Shown here: in pieces, positions 7,872 to 16,742 of the stretch | Layout of the letters: every line of letters starts with the position of its first letter | Position numbering within the stretch: the first letter of the stretch is position 1 | Source of the DNA: JBEBVQ01 sp964527735 | GTDB lineage: Bacteria; Bacteroidota; Bacteroidia; Chitinophagales; Chitinophagaceae | DNA: 64,000 nt | Reading direction: 5' to 3' | Assembly: GCA_964527735.1 (NCBI GenBank) | Contig: CAZGPG010000001.1 | Location: forward strand, 124,001 to 188,000 | Notes under the pieces: model-generated | Seen by the model: only the letters and a program-made list of their open reading frames with translations | Told to the model about the DNA's origin: nothing | Database searches by the model: none | Made by a program: the position numbers and the translations under genes

Positions 7872-10304
7872 ATGATACGGATCATATCCCTGCTATGCAT
7901 GTGCGCCGGCTTCTTTCCTGTAAAAGCACAGGGGCCGATGAATACCTGGCGTTTTGGTAGTAATGCAGGTATTATATTCAACAATACTATCCCGTCTGCT
8001 TTTCCTTCTGCGAATCAGCTCGGTGTTTCCTACCATGGGTGTGCATCCGTATGCGACAATGCAGGACAACTGCTTTTTTATACCAACGGTTATTGGATCA
8101 TTGACCGGAACGGACAGCTTATGCCCACGTTTTCCGGTTCTTCCATCAGTCAGTATTCGTCGCTTGTAAATTTCTCCGGCGGCTATGCTACCCAGGGAGC
8201 GCTGATCGCTCCGTTCCCGGGCGATACCTTCCGGTATTATGTATTCACCCTCACCCCCGTAGGTCAGCTTTACTACAGCGTTGTGGATATGCGGTTGAAT
8301 AACGGGTTGGGTGATGTGGTGCCCGGTCAGAAGGGCATTTTCATAACCGGGAATGTGTGTGATAAAATGAATATTGTCAGGGGATGCAACAATCGCTGGC
8401 TGGTAGTACGCAGCAGGAACACAAACGAGTGGCTTTCCTTTTCCATAACGGCGGCAGGCATCAACACGACTCCGGTAAAATCGGAATGCGGGTTGCTTAC
8501 CCTGGCCGCATACCGGACGGGCGTCATCAAATTTTCTCCCGACGGGCGGAAGATGGCGGCTGCCAGCGCTACGGCTATAGAGCCAGGCGAAGGAGGGTTG
8601 GAAATATACGACTTTGATCCGTTCAGCGGCAAATTTTCCAACCCTGTTGTACTGGACACATTGGCCACATACGGCGCCTGCTTCTCATCGGATAACACGA
8701 AGCTGTATGCCAGCGTCCTGAAAAGACCGGGCGAGGTACATCAGTATGACCTGTCTCAGTCTGCATCAGCCGGTATGATTGCTTCCCGGACGCTGGTACT
8801 GACCAATCCGACATATTGGGTATGGAATTTCTATTGTCAGTGTTTCATACCCATTTATCTGTGGTTTGGGGAATTGCAAAGAGGACCGGATGGCAGGATT
8901 TACATTGGGAACAATGTTTCTTACCAGCGAAGACTGTCTAACGGTATGTATATCCAGCCCGCCTGGCATCTGCATGTAATTCATACGCCCAACCTTCCGG
9001 GACTTGCCTGTCAACCCCAGACAGATGCAGTTGCTGCGGGGCAACAGACGGAAATGGGATTGCCAAATGATATAGTTTTTCATCCTGTACAGGATACAGT
9101 CGGCAAAAGGCATATAATAGCTGCCTGTTTCCGGGACAGTATAAAATTGATGGCAGACACAGGCAAAGAGCACAGATGGGATGACGGAACAGATACCCGG
9201 TCGCTCATGGTACGAAAGAAGGGGGAGTATATTGTACACTTTACAGATACAGACTGCCACTACCGTATAGACACTTTTTCAGTGATATTCAACCATCATT
9301 TACCTGCATGCATAGCGCAGGGTTATAGTTGCCCCGATGCGAAACAAGGACAGCTTATTATCTTGCCATATAGAGGAGACACGTCTTCTTTCACCTACCG
9401 CTGGTATGATACATCTGGTGCTCTAATACATGCCCGGCAAAGCAGCGTGGGAGACACGGTTGCCGGATTAAATCCCGGCAGGTATCCGGTGCAGCTAACA
9501 ACCTCCGCAGGCTGTGATACTACCTTGAATACGGAAGTATGGCCACTACCTGCACCGTTGGCATCTTTTGAAACGGATACTGTTGTCTGTAAAAATGATC
9601 CGGTTCATTTCAAAAACACCTCCGAAGCGCTGTTATGGCAATGGCATTTCGGGGATGGCACGAAAACGGAGGCACACGACCCGGAACACAGGTATGCCGG
9701 AACGGGTAATTACGCAGTGGCATTAATCGTTGAAAACCTGGAACGGTGTACAGACACAGCCTATAAAACCATACAGGTAAAAGAGCTGGAACTGCAGCTT
9801 ACATCCGACAGGCACACCGTAACCTGGAATGAACAGGTTATGTTGCAGACGAGCGCCCCTGTACCCTATCACATCATTACCTGGCAACCAGAATATCTGT
9901 TTACGGATCAGCAGGCATACAGGCAGCAGTTCACCGCAGACACTACGTGCATGTTTACAGTAACCGGTACGTCTGAATACGGATGCACAGATACAGCTAT
10001 GGTAATGATTACTGTCCACCCGATCCTTTATCTGCCCACTGCATTTAGTCCTAATGGCGATGGCCGCAATGATTTTTTCCGTCCGGTAGTAAACGGAAGC
10101 CCGGTTGTTGTGCGCAATTTCCGGATTTTCGACCGCTGGGGCCGGGAGGTATGGAATGGACAAGGGGATAGCGCCATCGCCGGTTGGGACGGCACATACA
10201 ATGGCATACCAGCAGCAATTGGCACCTATTTCTACCGGATAGAAATGGAAACGGGAACAGGAAAAGCGATGATAGAGAAAGGAGATGTGACGCTCATAAG
10301 ATAA
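7872..10304 (+). CDS. Type B T9SS (gliding-motility-associated C-terminal) protein with PKD domain
   Basis: A secreted protein of 810 residues. The signal peptide ends near VKAQ (residue 20). Residues about 20-400 resemble a WD40-like propeller (NTWRFGSNAGIIFN, ASVCDNAGQLLFYTNG, LYYSVVDMRLNNGLGDV, PDGRIYIGN). A PKD domain follows (FKNTSEALLWQWHFGDGTKTEAHDPEHRY, written here only by its start and the WHFGDG core) near residue 590. The C terminus is a type B sorting domain (LPTAFSPNGDGRNDFF ... RIFDRWGREVW ... GTYFYRIE). It lies 27 bases after the SBBP gene and is likely co-transcribed; a strong hairpin follows. A paralogue sits at 33718-36117. Role at the cell surface is inferred; no enzyme motif is seen. 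Confidence 0.85.
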   Translation: MIRIISLLCMCAGFFPVKAQGPMNTWRFGSNAGIIFNNTIPSAFPSANQLGVSYHGCASVCDNAGQLLFYTNGYWIIDRNGQLMPTFSGSSISQYSSLVNFSGGYATQGALIAPFPGDTFRYYVFTLTPVGQLYYSVVDMRLNNGLGDVVPGQKGIFITGNVCDKMNIVRGCNNRWLVVRSRNTNEWLSFSITAAGINTTPVKSECGLLTLAAYRTGVIKFSPDGRKMAAASATAIEPGEGGLEIYDFDPFSGKFSNPVVLDTLATYGACFSSDNTKLYASVLKRPGEVHQYDLSQSASAGMIASRTLVLTNPTYWVWNFYCQCFIPIYLWFGELQRGPDGRIYIGNNVSYQRRLSNGMYIQPAWHLHVIHTPNLPGLACQPQTDAVAAGQQTEMGLPNDIVFHPVQDTVGKRHIIAACFRDSIKLMADTGKEHRWDDGTDTRSLMVRKKGEYIVHFTDTDCHYRIDTFSVIFNHHLPACIAQGYSCPDAKQGQLIILPYRGDTSSFTYRWYDTSGALIHARQSSVGDTVAGLNPGRYPVQLTTSAGCDTTLNTEVWPLPAPLASFETDTVVCKNDPVHFKNTSEALLWQWHFGDGTKTEAHDPEHRYAGTGNYAVALIVENLERCTDTAYKTIQVKELELQLTSDRHTVTWNEQVMLQTSAPVPYHIITWQPEYLFTDQQAYRQQFTADTTCMFTVTGTSEYGCTDTAMVMITVHPILYLPTAFSPNGDGRNDFFRPVVNGSPVVVRNFRIFDRWGREVWNGQGDSAIAGWDGTYNGIPAAIGTYFYRIEMETGTGKAMIEKGDVTLIR

Positions 10305-10352
10305 AGCAGCTCCGGTTTTTACTCCTTCAAAAACAGACACAATGATACAGCA

Positions 10353-10380
10353 GGAAAGCGCCTTGTCGAAGGCGCTTTCC
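10353..10380. terminator. Hairpin terminator after the first propeller/type B pair
   Basis: A perfect 12-bp stem (GGAAAGCGCCTT / AAGGCGCTTTCC) with a GTCG loop lies between two convergent genes. There is no clear U tract on either side, but its place between convergent stops makes it a probable bidirectional terminator. Confidence 0.7.
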
Positions 10381-10409
10381 CATTTAAATCCTGAAAAAAT
10401 GAAACACTC

Positions 10410-12116
10410 CTACAAGATGAACAACTGCCCTGTTAATACATTGCCGTCCGCTAATGTTATTTTCAGCACATACGCACCCGGCTGCAAACCGCTTACCGGT
10501 ACTTCAACCCGTTGTGCGCCCGTATTACTTACGTTATTGTTTACAGTACGCAATACTTGTCCGCTCACATTGTCCAGTATACTGATCTGCACTTTCCCGG
10601 TTTGCAAAGTCTCAAACAATGCATACGTCGAGCCATTTGCGGGGTTCGGTGCTATATTCAGTTTGCCTGATCCGTTTTGCTTCTGACTGCGTTGCAATAG
10701 CTCGGGACAGTAATCGGCCTCAAACGGGCACCATTCCGTCCAGCCGGCAGTCCAGTCATCCTCCTGGATACCCCCACGAAAATCTGCCTGGGTAAAAAAA
10801 CCATCCTGCAGGTCGTCCGGATCATAACTGGGCTCCAGCATATCCGAACTGCTGATGGTAAATTCGATTGGGTCTTCACAAAAGTCGTCACAGATGGTTT
10901 CGCTGTACCCGATCCCGGAAGAAAAGCTTTCATTACCCTGCATTCTACATGGTATGCCCGTGCCTGCAAGGTTGATCCATAAAGACATGCTGTTTACACA
11001 ACCCGGAGGTGCGGATGTCCAGCTTCCGTCATGACTAAACTCACCAATATTGTTGTAGAAACTATTGTGGGAAAAAAGCAGCGTGCCATCGTCGTTAGCG
11101 TTTTCTATGGTCCCCGGATCACGGATCATAAATCCGATATTCCACCCTGCGAGCACACTGTTGTATATACGTGCCTCTGTATTCCCGCTAAAGAGAACGG
11201 CATTTTCAAAAGCAGCATCCGGGGTTTCACCGCAATAGCCCGGCCCGACAAAGGTCATATTGCTGAACACCGGCCGGGTAATGGGTGTGTTACCGGAGCT
11301 GGTTTCATCATTAAACACCAAAAGCCCCTGTGAGGCGTTGACATTATCATAAGACGCAGGATCAAGCCTTAGCGATAACCCGAATTGGTTTTTACCGGTA
11401 TATCCGTCTCTTGCCACAATGTCATTCCGGATGATGTCATAGGTTATGGTATACTTTGCATCTACCGTACCACCTCTGAAAACAATCCCATTGGTCGCCG
11501 ATCTGGTCACCTGCACATGATCTGTAATCGTGCCGCTTCCTACGGAAATAAGCGTTAATCCATTTACATCATCATTACCGGGGAGGTCGAACCCTGCATA
11601 ATGTATCTGTACATACCGGAGAATGCCCGAGTTTTCATTATTAAGCGGATTGCTCACCCTTCCCGCGTAGTATTGGGTGTTGCAGCGTTCTATCTGGATC
11701 AACCCTGTCGGGCTGTTATTCTCAGCCCGCCCCAGGATCGTAATACCACCCCAGTCGCCCGGATCACGGTCTTCTTTCTCCCGGCAGGAGGTGAAGATGA
11801 TCGGGTCAGGAGCCACCAGAGGATTGGGCTGACCATCGGCGATGAGCACACCACCCGTATCCACAATCAGCATGCCCTTGCTGACGGCATCGCCGAAGAT
11901 GCGGGTACCGGGTTGGATGGTGAGTGTTGCCCCGTTTTTAACCACATAGCAATTTACCAGTAGGTAGTTCGTGTCCGCATGTAATATCCGGTTGTCTTCC
12001 AACTCGCCGGTTAGTGTCACGTAGTCATGGCATTCGTCACAGGGCGCTGTTTGCGCCTGTGCGCCGCCTGTGGCGCCAAAAGCAGCCACGCAGGCTGCCA
12101 GTATAAGCTGTTTCAT
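10410..12116 (-). CDS. Secreted beta-helix-like protein with T9SS type A sorting tail
   Basis: A 568-residue protein with a signal peptide (MKQLILAACVAAFGATGGAQAQ, by its first residues). The mature part starts with VTLTGELEDNRILHADTNY and a GATLTIQPGTRIFGD stretch, typical of Bacteroidota proteins built on parallel beta-helix repeats, with repeated short strands such as GTITDHVQVTRSATNGIVFRG. The tail (IAPNPANGSTYALF to LTGQLFIL) is a type A T9SS sorting domain. It is transcribed alone, towards the preceding gene pair. The 376 bases upstream hold possible AraC-type operator repeats. Family function is not established; adhesion or polymer binding are the usual guesses. Confidence 0.8.
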   Translation of the reverse strand: MKQLILAACVAAFGATGGAQAQTAPCDECHDYVTLTGELEDNRILHADTNYLLVNCYVVKNGATLTIQPGTRIFGDAVSKGMLIVDTGGVLIADGQPNPLVAPDPIIFTSCREKEDRDPGDWGGITILGRAENNSPTGLIQIERCNTQYYAGRVSNPLNNENSGILRYVQIHYAGFDLPGNDDVNGLTLISVGSGTITDHVQVTRSATNGIVFRGGTVDAKYTITYDIIRNDIVARDGYTGKNQFGLSLRLDPASYDNVNASQGLLVFNDETSSGNTPITRPVFSNMTFVGPGYCGETPDAAFENAVLFSGNTEARIYNSVLAGWNIGFMIRDPGTIENANDDGTLLFSHNSFYNNIGEFSHDGSWTSAPPGCVNSMSLWINLAGTGIPCRMQGNESFSSGIGYSETICDDFCEDPIEFTISSSDMLEPSYDPDDLQDGFFTQADFRGGIQEDDWTAGWTEWCPFEADYCPELLQRSQKQNGSGKLNIAPNPANGSTYALFETLQTGKVQISILDNVSGQVLRTVNNNVSNTGAQRVEVPVSGLQPGAYVLKITLADGNVLTGQLFIL

Positions 12117-12492
12117 CTTGTTTGAAATTATAAGATTAAAAAAATGAGATACAGAAGGCAGTGCTTCAGACTAAATTCTGTCTGCGTTTTAGAAGCTGGG
12201 GGCATGGCCGGCCTTCGTACGGCGCACAGCCCCTTTCGTGCCGGCGGGTGCTGCGATCGATACGGCGTAACCCGCACAAAGTGGATACACGCCCCGGCGC
12301 CGGCAGGAATACCGGCAAGGGATCGGGGTCGTGTATCTGTTCGGTTCATGGCGTTGTGTTTGCATCAGGAAGGTTGGGTCATTGATGCAAATTTCCGGCC
12401 CAAAGCCTTTACGCTGGTATCGAAATCCTGCTGCACAGTATCGAAATCCTGATATTTTTTTCAGCAGCGCCAGCTTCCGGATAAAAACAAGA
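12117..12492. promoter_or_regulatory. Regulatory gap between araC-type gene and T9SS gene
   Basis: No gene is convincing here. It contains a direct repeat GTATCGAAATCCTG at 12417-12430 and 12438-12451 (start to start 21 bases, two helical turns) and a perfect 9-bp inverted repeat TTTGCATCA (12359-12367) / TGATGCAAA (12383-12391). Both are plausible regulator sites, placed just downstream of the AraC-type gene and upstream of the T9SS gene. Confidence 0.35.
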
Positions 12493-13482
12493 TCACTTTT
12501 TCTGTACAGGAATATTATGAATCGCTGCCCGGTAAGCGGTGGGTGTGGAGTTTGTGTACAGCCTGAAAGCAGCACTGAATACCGCCTTGCCGGCATAACC
12601 CAGTTCCAGCGCAATCTCCTGGATCTGCATCCTGCTGTTGCATAGCAGTTGCTGCGCGCGTTCCATGCGCATACGGATCAGGTACTGTTTGAAGGTGATG
12701 CCGAAACATTGTTTTATCGTATCCAGCAAACGTTGTTCGCTCATGCACAGGACACGGGCTGTTGCGGCTACAGTGTGCGCCTCGCCGAGCCGGCTGCTCA
12801 GGTAGCTGTATATGGCATACGCTTCCTGATTTAATGCTTCCCGCATTTCCCGCGCCTTATTCAGGGCCAGGATCAGGCCGTACACCGCATAGCTGACGGT
12901 AACCTCAAGCAGATCCGGACCTTTGTCGTATCTCGTGAGTCTGAGGAGATGGTCATTGATGGCAGGAGTGATGGGTGAAGGTGGGTAGGGAAGTCCTTTG
13001 CTGTTGTGGATGCGTATCTTTTCAAGTGCGGAAGCAAGCTTGGGAAACAACTTCAGGAAGACGGCTTCCCGCTTTTTCTCGATCAGGATTACTGTAGCAT
13101 CGTAGATGCCTGCGTTTAGATCCAGCAACGACTCTTGATTATCGCCGGGAAGCAGCAGCGGAATATAGTAATGCCCTTCACGAAAATGAAGTACTCCTTC
13201 CACTCCTGAAAGCGTACCGGCGGCAAACCCCTGGTGCAGGAAGGCGATGGCCACTGTAGGCTGTTGTACTACAGGCACAAGTTGTGTTGCTGTGGTGAGC
13301 GTGACGTGGATGCGCATCGCGCGGAAGAAATCACCGGTGAGCCGTTGGGAGCATATATGGTTGTTGCCATGACTGCTGTGCCGGCAGGATATACCGGGCC
13401 AGCAAAGCCTGTCTGACGGCGGGGCATCAGTCATTCTCGTGTGGGCACGGGCCTGGATTCCCGGAGTAAACTGTAGTTCCAT
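12493..13482 (-). CDS. AraC-family transcriptional regulator
   Basis: A regulator of about 329 residues. The C-terminal about 90 residues are a two-helix-turn-helix AraC domain (VAATARVLCMSEQRLLDTI ... RMRMERAQQLL ... IQEIALELGYAGKAVFSAAF), followed by NSTPTAYRAA where the family usually has a GxxPxxYR motif. The N-terminal part has no recognisable cupin metal site, so its ligand cannot be named. The ORF opens at TTG 13509; ATG 13482 is preferred. The next gene on the same strand is the T9SS beta-helix protein 376 bases on, with operator-like repeats between them, so that gene is a candidate target. Confidence 0.85.
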   Translation of the reverse strand: MELQFTPGIQARAHTRMTDAPPSDRLCWPGISCRHSSHGNNHICSQRLTGDFFRAMRIHVTLTTATQLVPVVQQPTVAIAFLHQGFAAGTLSGVEGVLHFREGHYYIPLLLPGDNQESLLDLNAGIYDATVILIEKKREAVFLKLFPKLASALEKIRIHNSKGLPYPPSPITPAINDHLLRLTRYDKGPDLLEVTVSYAVYGLILALNKAREMREALNQEAYAIYSYLSSRLGEAHTVAATARVLCMSEQRLLDTIKQCFGITFKQYLIRMRMERAQQLLCNSRMQIQEIALELGYAGKAVFSAAFRLYTNSTPTAYRAAIHNIPVQKK

Positions 13483-13780
13483 CGTTGTACTGTTTTGAGG
13501 ATGAACCAATACAAACGGCCTTGCTGCACCAACACAGGCAGCATATTACCCGGATACTGAGATTAAAAGGAGATAAGCCGCCGCTTCCCTCGTTCTATGC
13601 GGCGTCACGGAAAATGACCGGGTAAGAGGCCGGGATACATTTTCAAAGATAATAAATATGTTTTGGAAAAATATGCTATGGGATGGATCATCGTTCAGAT
13701 AAACGCACGAAAGCTACTGAGACGTTTCCGGAATACTGATATTGTCGTATTGTTGCAGTCCGGTTAAAAATGATCCTGAT

Positions 13781-14695
13781 ATGAATCCCCGTATTATATT
13801 CTTTGGCACGCCCGATTTTGCCGTAGCATCCCTCAAAGCATTGGTAGACCATGGCATGAACGTGGTGGCCGTGGTAACGGCGCCGGATAAGCCGGCGGGC
13901 AGGGGAAGGCAGGTGCAGTCACCGGCGGTAAAGACCTATGCGGAAGAGCAGCGTATCCCTGTATTGCAGCCGGAGCGGCTGAAGGCGCCGGAGTTTATAG
14001 CACAGCTTCGGGCATTGCAGGCGCATCTGCAAGTGGTTGTCGCCTTCCGTATGCTGCCCGAAGTTGTCTGGAACATGCCTCCGATGGGTACGATCAATGT
14101 GCACGCTTCGCTGCTGCCGCAATACCGGGGCGCCGCGCCCATCAACCGTGCGATCATGAATGGCGAAACGGAGACCGGTGTCACTACATTCAAACTGCAG
14201 CACGCTATTGATACAGGCAATATTTTATTGCAGGAAAAGGTCTCCATTCTGCCGGATGACAACGCCGGTATGCTGCACGACAAGCTGATGCATGCCGGTG
14301 CGGCACTGCTGGTGAAAACAGTGGAGGGGCTTGCTGCCGGTACGATAAGAGAAATACCGCAGCTTCCGGAGACTGAAATAAAACATGCGCCCAAGCTGTT
14401 TAAGGAAGATATGCAGATCAACTGGGCATTGTCCGGAATGCAGGTACATAATCATATACGCGGATTGTCTCCATATCCTGCCGCCTGGACACTGTTGAAC
14501 GGTAAATTACTGAAGATATACACCGCTCGTTTTGTACCTGAAGCACATCATATCACGCCCGGCAATCACGAATCAGGTCAGCTTTCCTGGTTGCGTTTTG
14601 CGGCGCCCGACGGATGGATCTATGTGGATGAACTACAACTGGAAGGTAAAAAACGGATGCAGGTATCGGAGTTTTTAAAGGGCTTCCGGGCCTGA
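13781..14695 (+). CDS. fmt: Methionyl-tRNA formyltransferase
   Basis: A 304-residue enzyme that formylates initiator methionyl-tRNA using 10-formyltetrahydrofolate. The N-terminal catalytic domain has IIFFGTPDFAV, the pterin-binding/catalytic motif NVHASLLPQYRGAAPINRAI (N106 and H108) and the later AIDTGNIL loop with the catalytic aspartate. The C-terminal OB-type domain (residues about 205-304) begins near GLSPYPAAWT. Length is normal for the family (about 310). The open frame extends upstream to a TTG at 13742, but homology starts at ATG 13781. Its last 21 bases overlap the convergent aroQ gene. The def gene that often accompanies fmt is not next to it. Confidence 0.96.
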   Translation: MNPRIIFFGTPDFAVASLKALVDHGMNVVAVVTAPDKPAGRGRQVQSPAVKTYAEEQRIPVLQPERLKAPEFIAQLRALQAHLQVVVAFRMLPEVVWNMPPMGTINVHASLLPQYRGAAPINRAIMNGETETGVTTFKLQHAIDTGNILLQEKVSILPDDNAGMLHDKLMHAGAALLVKTVEGLAAGTIREIPQLPETEIKHAPKLFKEDMQINWALSGMQVHNHIRGLSPYPAAWTLLNGKLLKIYTARFVPEAHHITPGNHESGQLSWLRFAAPDGWIYVDELQLEGKKRMQVSEFLKGFRA

Positions 14696-15118
14696 TTGCC
14701 GGATCAGCCAGTCTATTGCCAGCCGGTAGCCATCCAGCCCCAGCCCGCTGATGCTGCCCACACATTTTGATGCGATAAAAGAAGTTTTCCGGTAATCCTC
14801 ACGCGCCAGCACATTGGATATATGCACTTCTATTACCGGCGTCCGGATGGCTGCCACTGCGTCTGCCAATGCCACGCTGGTATGTGTGTAGGCGCCGGCA
14901 TTCAGTACAATGCCCTGCGCCGTATTCCGGCATTCATGCAGGTAATTGATCAGCTCTCCTTCCACATTGCTCTGAAAATATTGTAGCGTAGCATCGGGGA
15001 AAGCCTGTTTGAGCGTATGGAGATAATCGTCGAAAGGTACATTGCCGTACAGTTCCGGCTCGCGTGCTCCGAGCAGGTTCAGGTTGGGGCCGTTGATGAT
15101 GGTGATGGATAATGGCAT
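14675..15118 (-). CDS. aroQ: Type II 3-dehydroquinate dehydratase
   Basis: A 147-residue small dodecameric dehydratase of the shikimate pathway, converting 3-dehydroquinate to 3-dehydroshikimate. Motifs: ITIINGPNLNLLG at the N terminus, the active-site tyrosine in ELYG, NAGAYTHTSVAL, and VEVHISN (here IEVHISN) with the catalytic histidine and substrate-binding residues, then SGLGLDGYRLAIDWL. Length is typical. The 3' end overlaps fmt on the opposite strand by 21 bases, so the two messages are antisense at their ends and no terminator hairpin fits between them. Confidence is high from the motif set. Confidence 0.96.
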   Translation of the reverse strand: MPLSITIINGPNLNLLGAREPELYGNVPFDDYLHTLKQAFPDATLQYFQSNVEGELINYLHECRNTAQGIVLNAGAYTHTSVALADAVAAIRTPVIEVHISNVLAREDYRKTSFIASKCVGSISGLGLDGYRLAIDWLIRQSGPEAL

Positions 15119-15200
15119 GGCGGATATACTTTGACGGTCAGACTCAAAATTACGGGGAAAATATTGGTAAAAATTTACGCGGACATATTACTTTTAAGGG

Positions 15201-16562
15201 ATGAAAATATTTTATTCAATTTTTCTGCTGTTGTGTCCGGGCAGTATGTTGTATGCGAATGATTCGGTTGCATTGCGGCGGATATCCGATAATATCCTGC
15301 TGCACGGGACGTGCTATGATAATTTGCGGACGCTGTGTAAAGACATCGGTCATCGTTTGAGCGGCTCCCCGCAGGCGGAAGCTGCAGTGGCCTGGGGCGC
15401 TCAGGCGCTCAGGGATGCGGGCGCCGATACGGTATGGCTGCAGCCGGTATATGTGCCGCAGTGGGTACGGGGCAAAGAGTCGCTGCAGTTCCGCATGGGT
15501 CGGTCGGGTGCGTACCGGGAGATGCCGGTATCATCACTGGGCAACAGCGAAGGCACGGATGGCAAGGCGCTGGAAGCGCAGGTGGTGATGGTGCACAGCT
15601 TCGAAGAGCTGGAGCAGTTGCCCGATGCCGCAGTAAAAGGGAAAGTTGTTTTTTATAATTACCGGTTCCGGCAGGATTTTATAACGACCTTTCACGGTTA
15701 CGGCGATGCGGTAAAGTATCGTTCACAAGGCCCGAACCGTGCCGCCGTCAAAGGTGCTGCCGCTATTATCATACGCTCTGTATCTACTGCGCAGGATGAT
15801 ATACCGCATACCGGTATGACGGTATATGCTGACTCTGTTCGCCCGATACCGGCGGTTGCTATCGGCAACACGACTGCCGACGATCTGGAAGCTGCATGTA
15901 AAAACGGCGATGCTTTTATCCGTTTGCGATCTGAATGCCGGATGAAGGAGCCGGTACTGTCGTGGAATGTGATCGGCGAGATCCGTGGCAGCACTTATCC
16001 GGATGAGATCATTGTTGCCGGGGGGCACCTGGATTCCTGGGATGTAGGAGAAGGCGCCCATGACGACGGCGCAGGTTGTGTGCAATCCATTGAAGTGATC
16101 CGTACGTTCAAGGCTTTGAACCTGCGCCCGAAACGCACCGTCCGGGCCGTACTTTTTATGAATGAAGAAAACGGTGTAAAAGGCGGCCATGCGTATGCGG
16201 ATTCGGCCAAAGCCCGTGGTGAGCGGCATATATTCGCGATCGAAAGCGATGCCGGGGGATTTACCCCGCGGGGCATCGGCATGCATATGCCGGAAGAGAA
16301 AAAACAAAAGATCAGGGATTATGCGCCACTGTTTTTGTACTATGGTATCTATGATTTTAGCCAGGAAGGAGGAGGCGTGGATATAAGGCCATTGCAGCAG
16401 CAGGGCGTTCCCGTTGCCGGCCTGATCCCCGATTCACAACGTTATTTCGACCTGCACCATGCAGCAAGTGATACATTCGAAGCGGTAAACCACCGGGAAC
16501 TGAAGCTGGGCGCCGTTGCCATTACAGGACTGGTGTATCTGGTCAGCGAATACGGACTTTGA
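15201..16562 (+). CDS. Secreted M28-family zinc aminopeptidase/carboxypeptidase
   Basis: A 453-residue exported peptidase. The signal peptide ends near LYAND (residue 20). A PA-like domain is inserted at about residues 130-215. The two-zinc M28 catalytic core is clear: GGHLDSWDVGEGAHDDGAGC (H and D ligands), NEENGVKGG (catalytic and ligand glutamates), ESDAGGFTP and a final DLHHAASDT histidine. The layout matches the plasma glutamate carboxypeptidase (Q-type) group, which removes N-terminal residues from peptides. It likely acts in the periplasm on imported or wall-derived peptides. A promoter-like TACTTTTA lies close to the ATG. The following ABC permease is read in the same direction, beyond a repeat-bearing gap. 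Confidence 0.9.
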   Translation: MKIFYSIFLLLCPGSMLYANDSVALRRISDNILLHGTCYDNLRTLCKDIGHRLSGSPQAEAAVAWGAQALRDAGADTVWLQPVYVPQWVRGKESLQFRMGRSGAYREMPVSSLGNSEGTDGKALEAQVVMVHSFEELEQLPDAAVKGKVVFYNYRFRQDFITTFHGYGDAVKYRSQGPNRAAVKGAAAIIIRSVSTAQDDIPHTGMTVYADSVRPIPAVAIGNTTADDLEAACKNGDAFIRLRSECRMKEPVLSWNVIGEIRGSTYPDEIIVAGGHLDSWDVGEGAHDDGAGCVQSIEVIRTFKALNLRPKRTVRAVLFMNEENGVKGGHAYADSAKARGERHIFAIESDAGGFTPRGIGMHMPEEKKQKIRDYAPLFLYYGIYDFSQEGGGVDIRPLQQQGVPVAGLIPDSQRYFDLHHAASDTFEAVNHRELKLGAVAITGLVYLVSEYGL

Positions 16563-16573
16563 TCAGGGATGCA

Positions 16574-16716
16574 TGTAGGGGCGAATTGCATTCGCCCAAT
16601 AGGGATATATGTAAGGGCGAATGACATATAATACCCATTTTTTATAGACATTTGCCCCACCATAATAGTTCACATTTCAATGACACACCATAGGGCGAAT
16701 GCAATTCGCCCCTACA
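16574..16716. repeat. 24-bp perfect inverted repeat pair of the GTAGGGGCGAAT family
   Basis: A 24-base arm at 16574-16597 (TGTAGGGGCGAATTGCATTC...) is repeated as its exact reverse complement at 16693-16716, with 95 bases between. Each arm is itself partly palindromic around GAATTGCATTC. A shorter related half (AAGGGCGAATGACAT) lies between them near 16613. A relative occurs at 55159-55180. I take it as a dispersed palindromic repeat, possibly also acting as terminator. Confidence 0.7.
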
Positions 16717-16742
16717 GTTGTAAATCATCCCTCACCCCTGAC

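Noticed and set aside
12128..12452. Short overlapping ORFs in the gap between the T9SS gene and the AraC gene
   Set aside because: Frames on both strands are C- and R-rich, without start context or domain; the region is better explained as regulatory.
16680..16742. N-terminal extension of the ABC permease
   Set aside because: The extra frame translates the palindromic GGGCGAATGCAATTCGCCC repeat and lacks protein-like character; ATG 16743 is sufficient.
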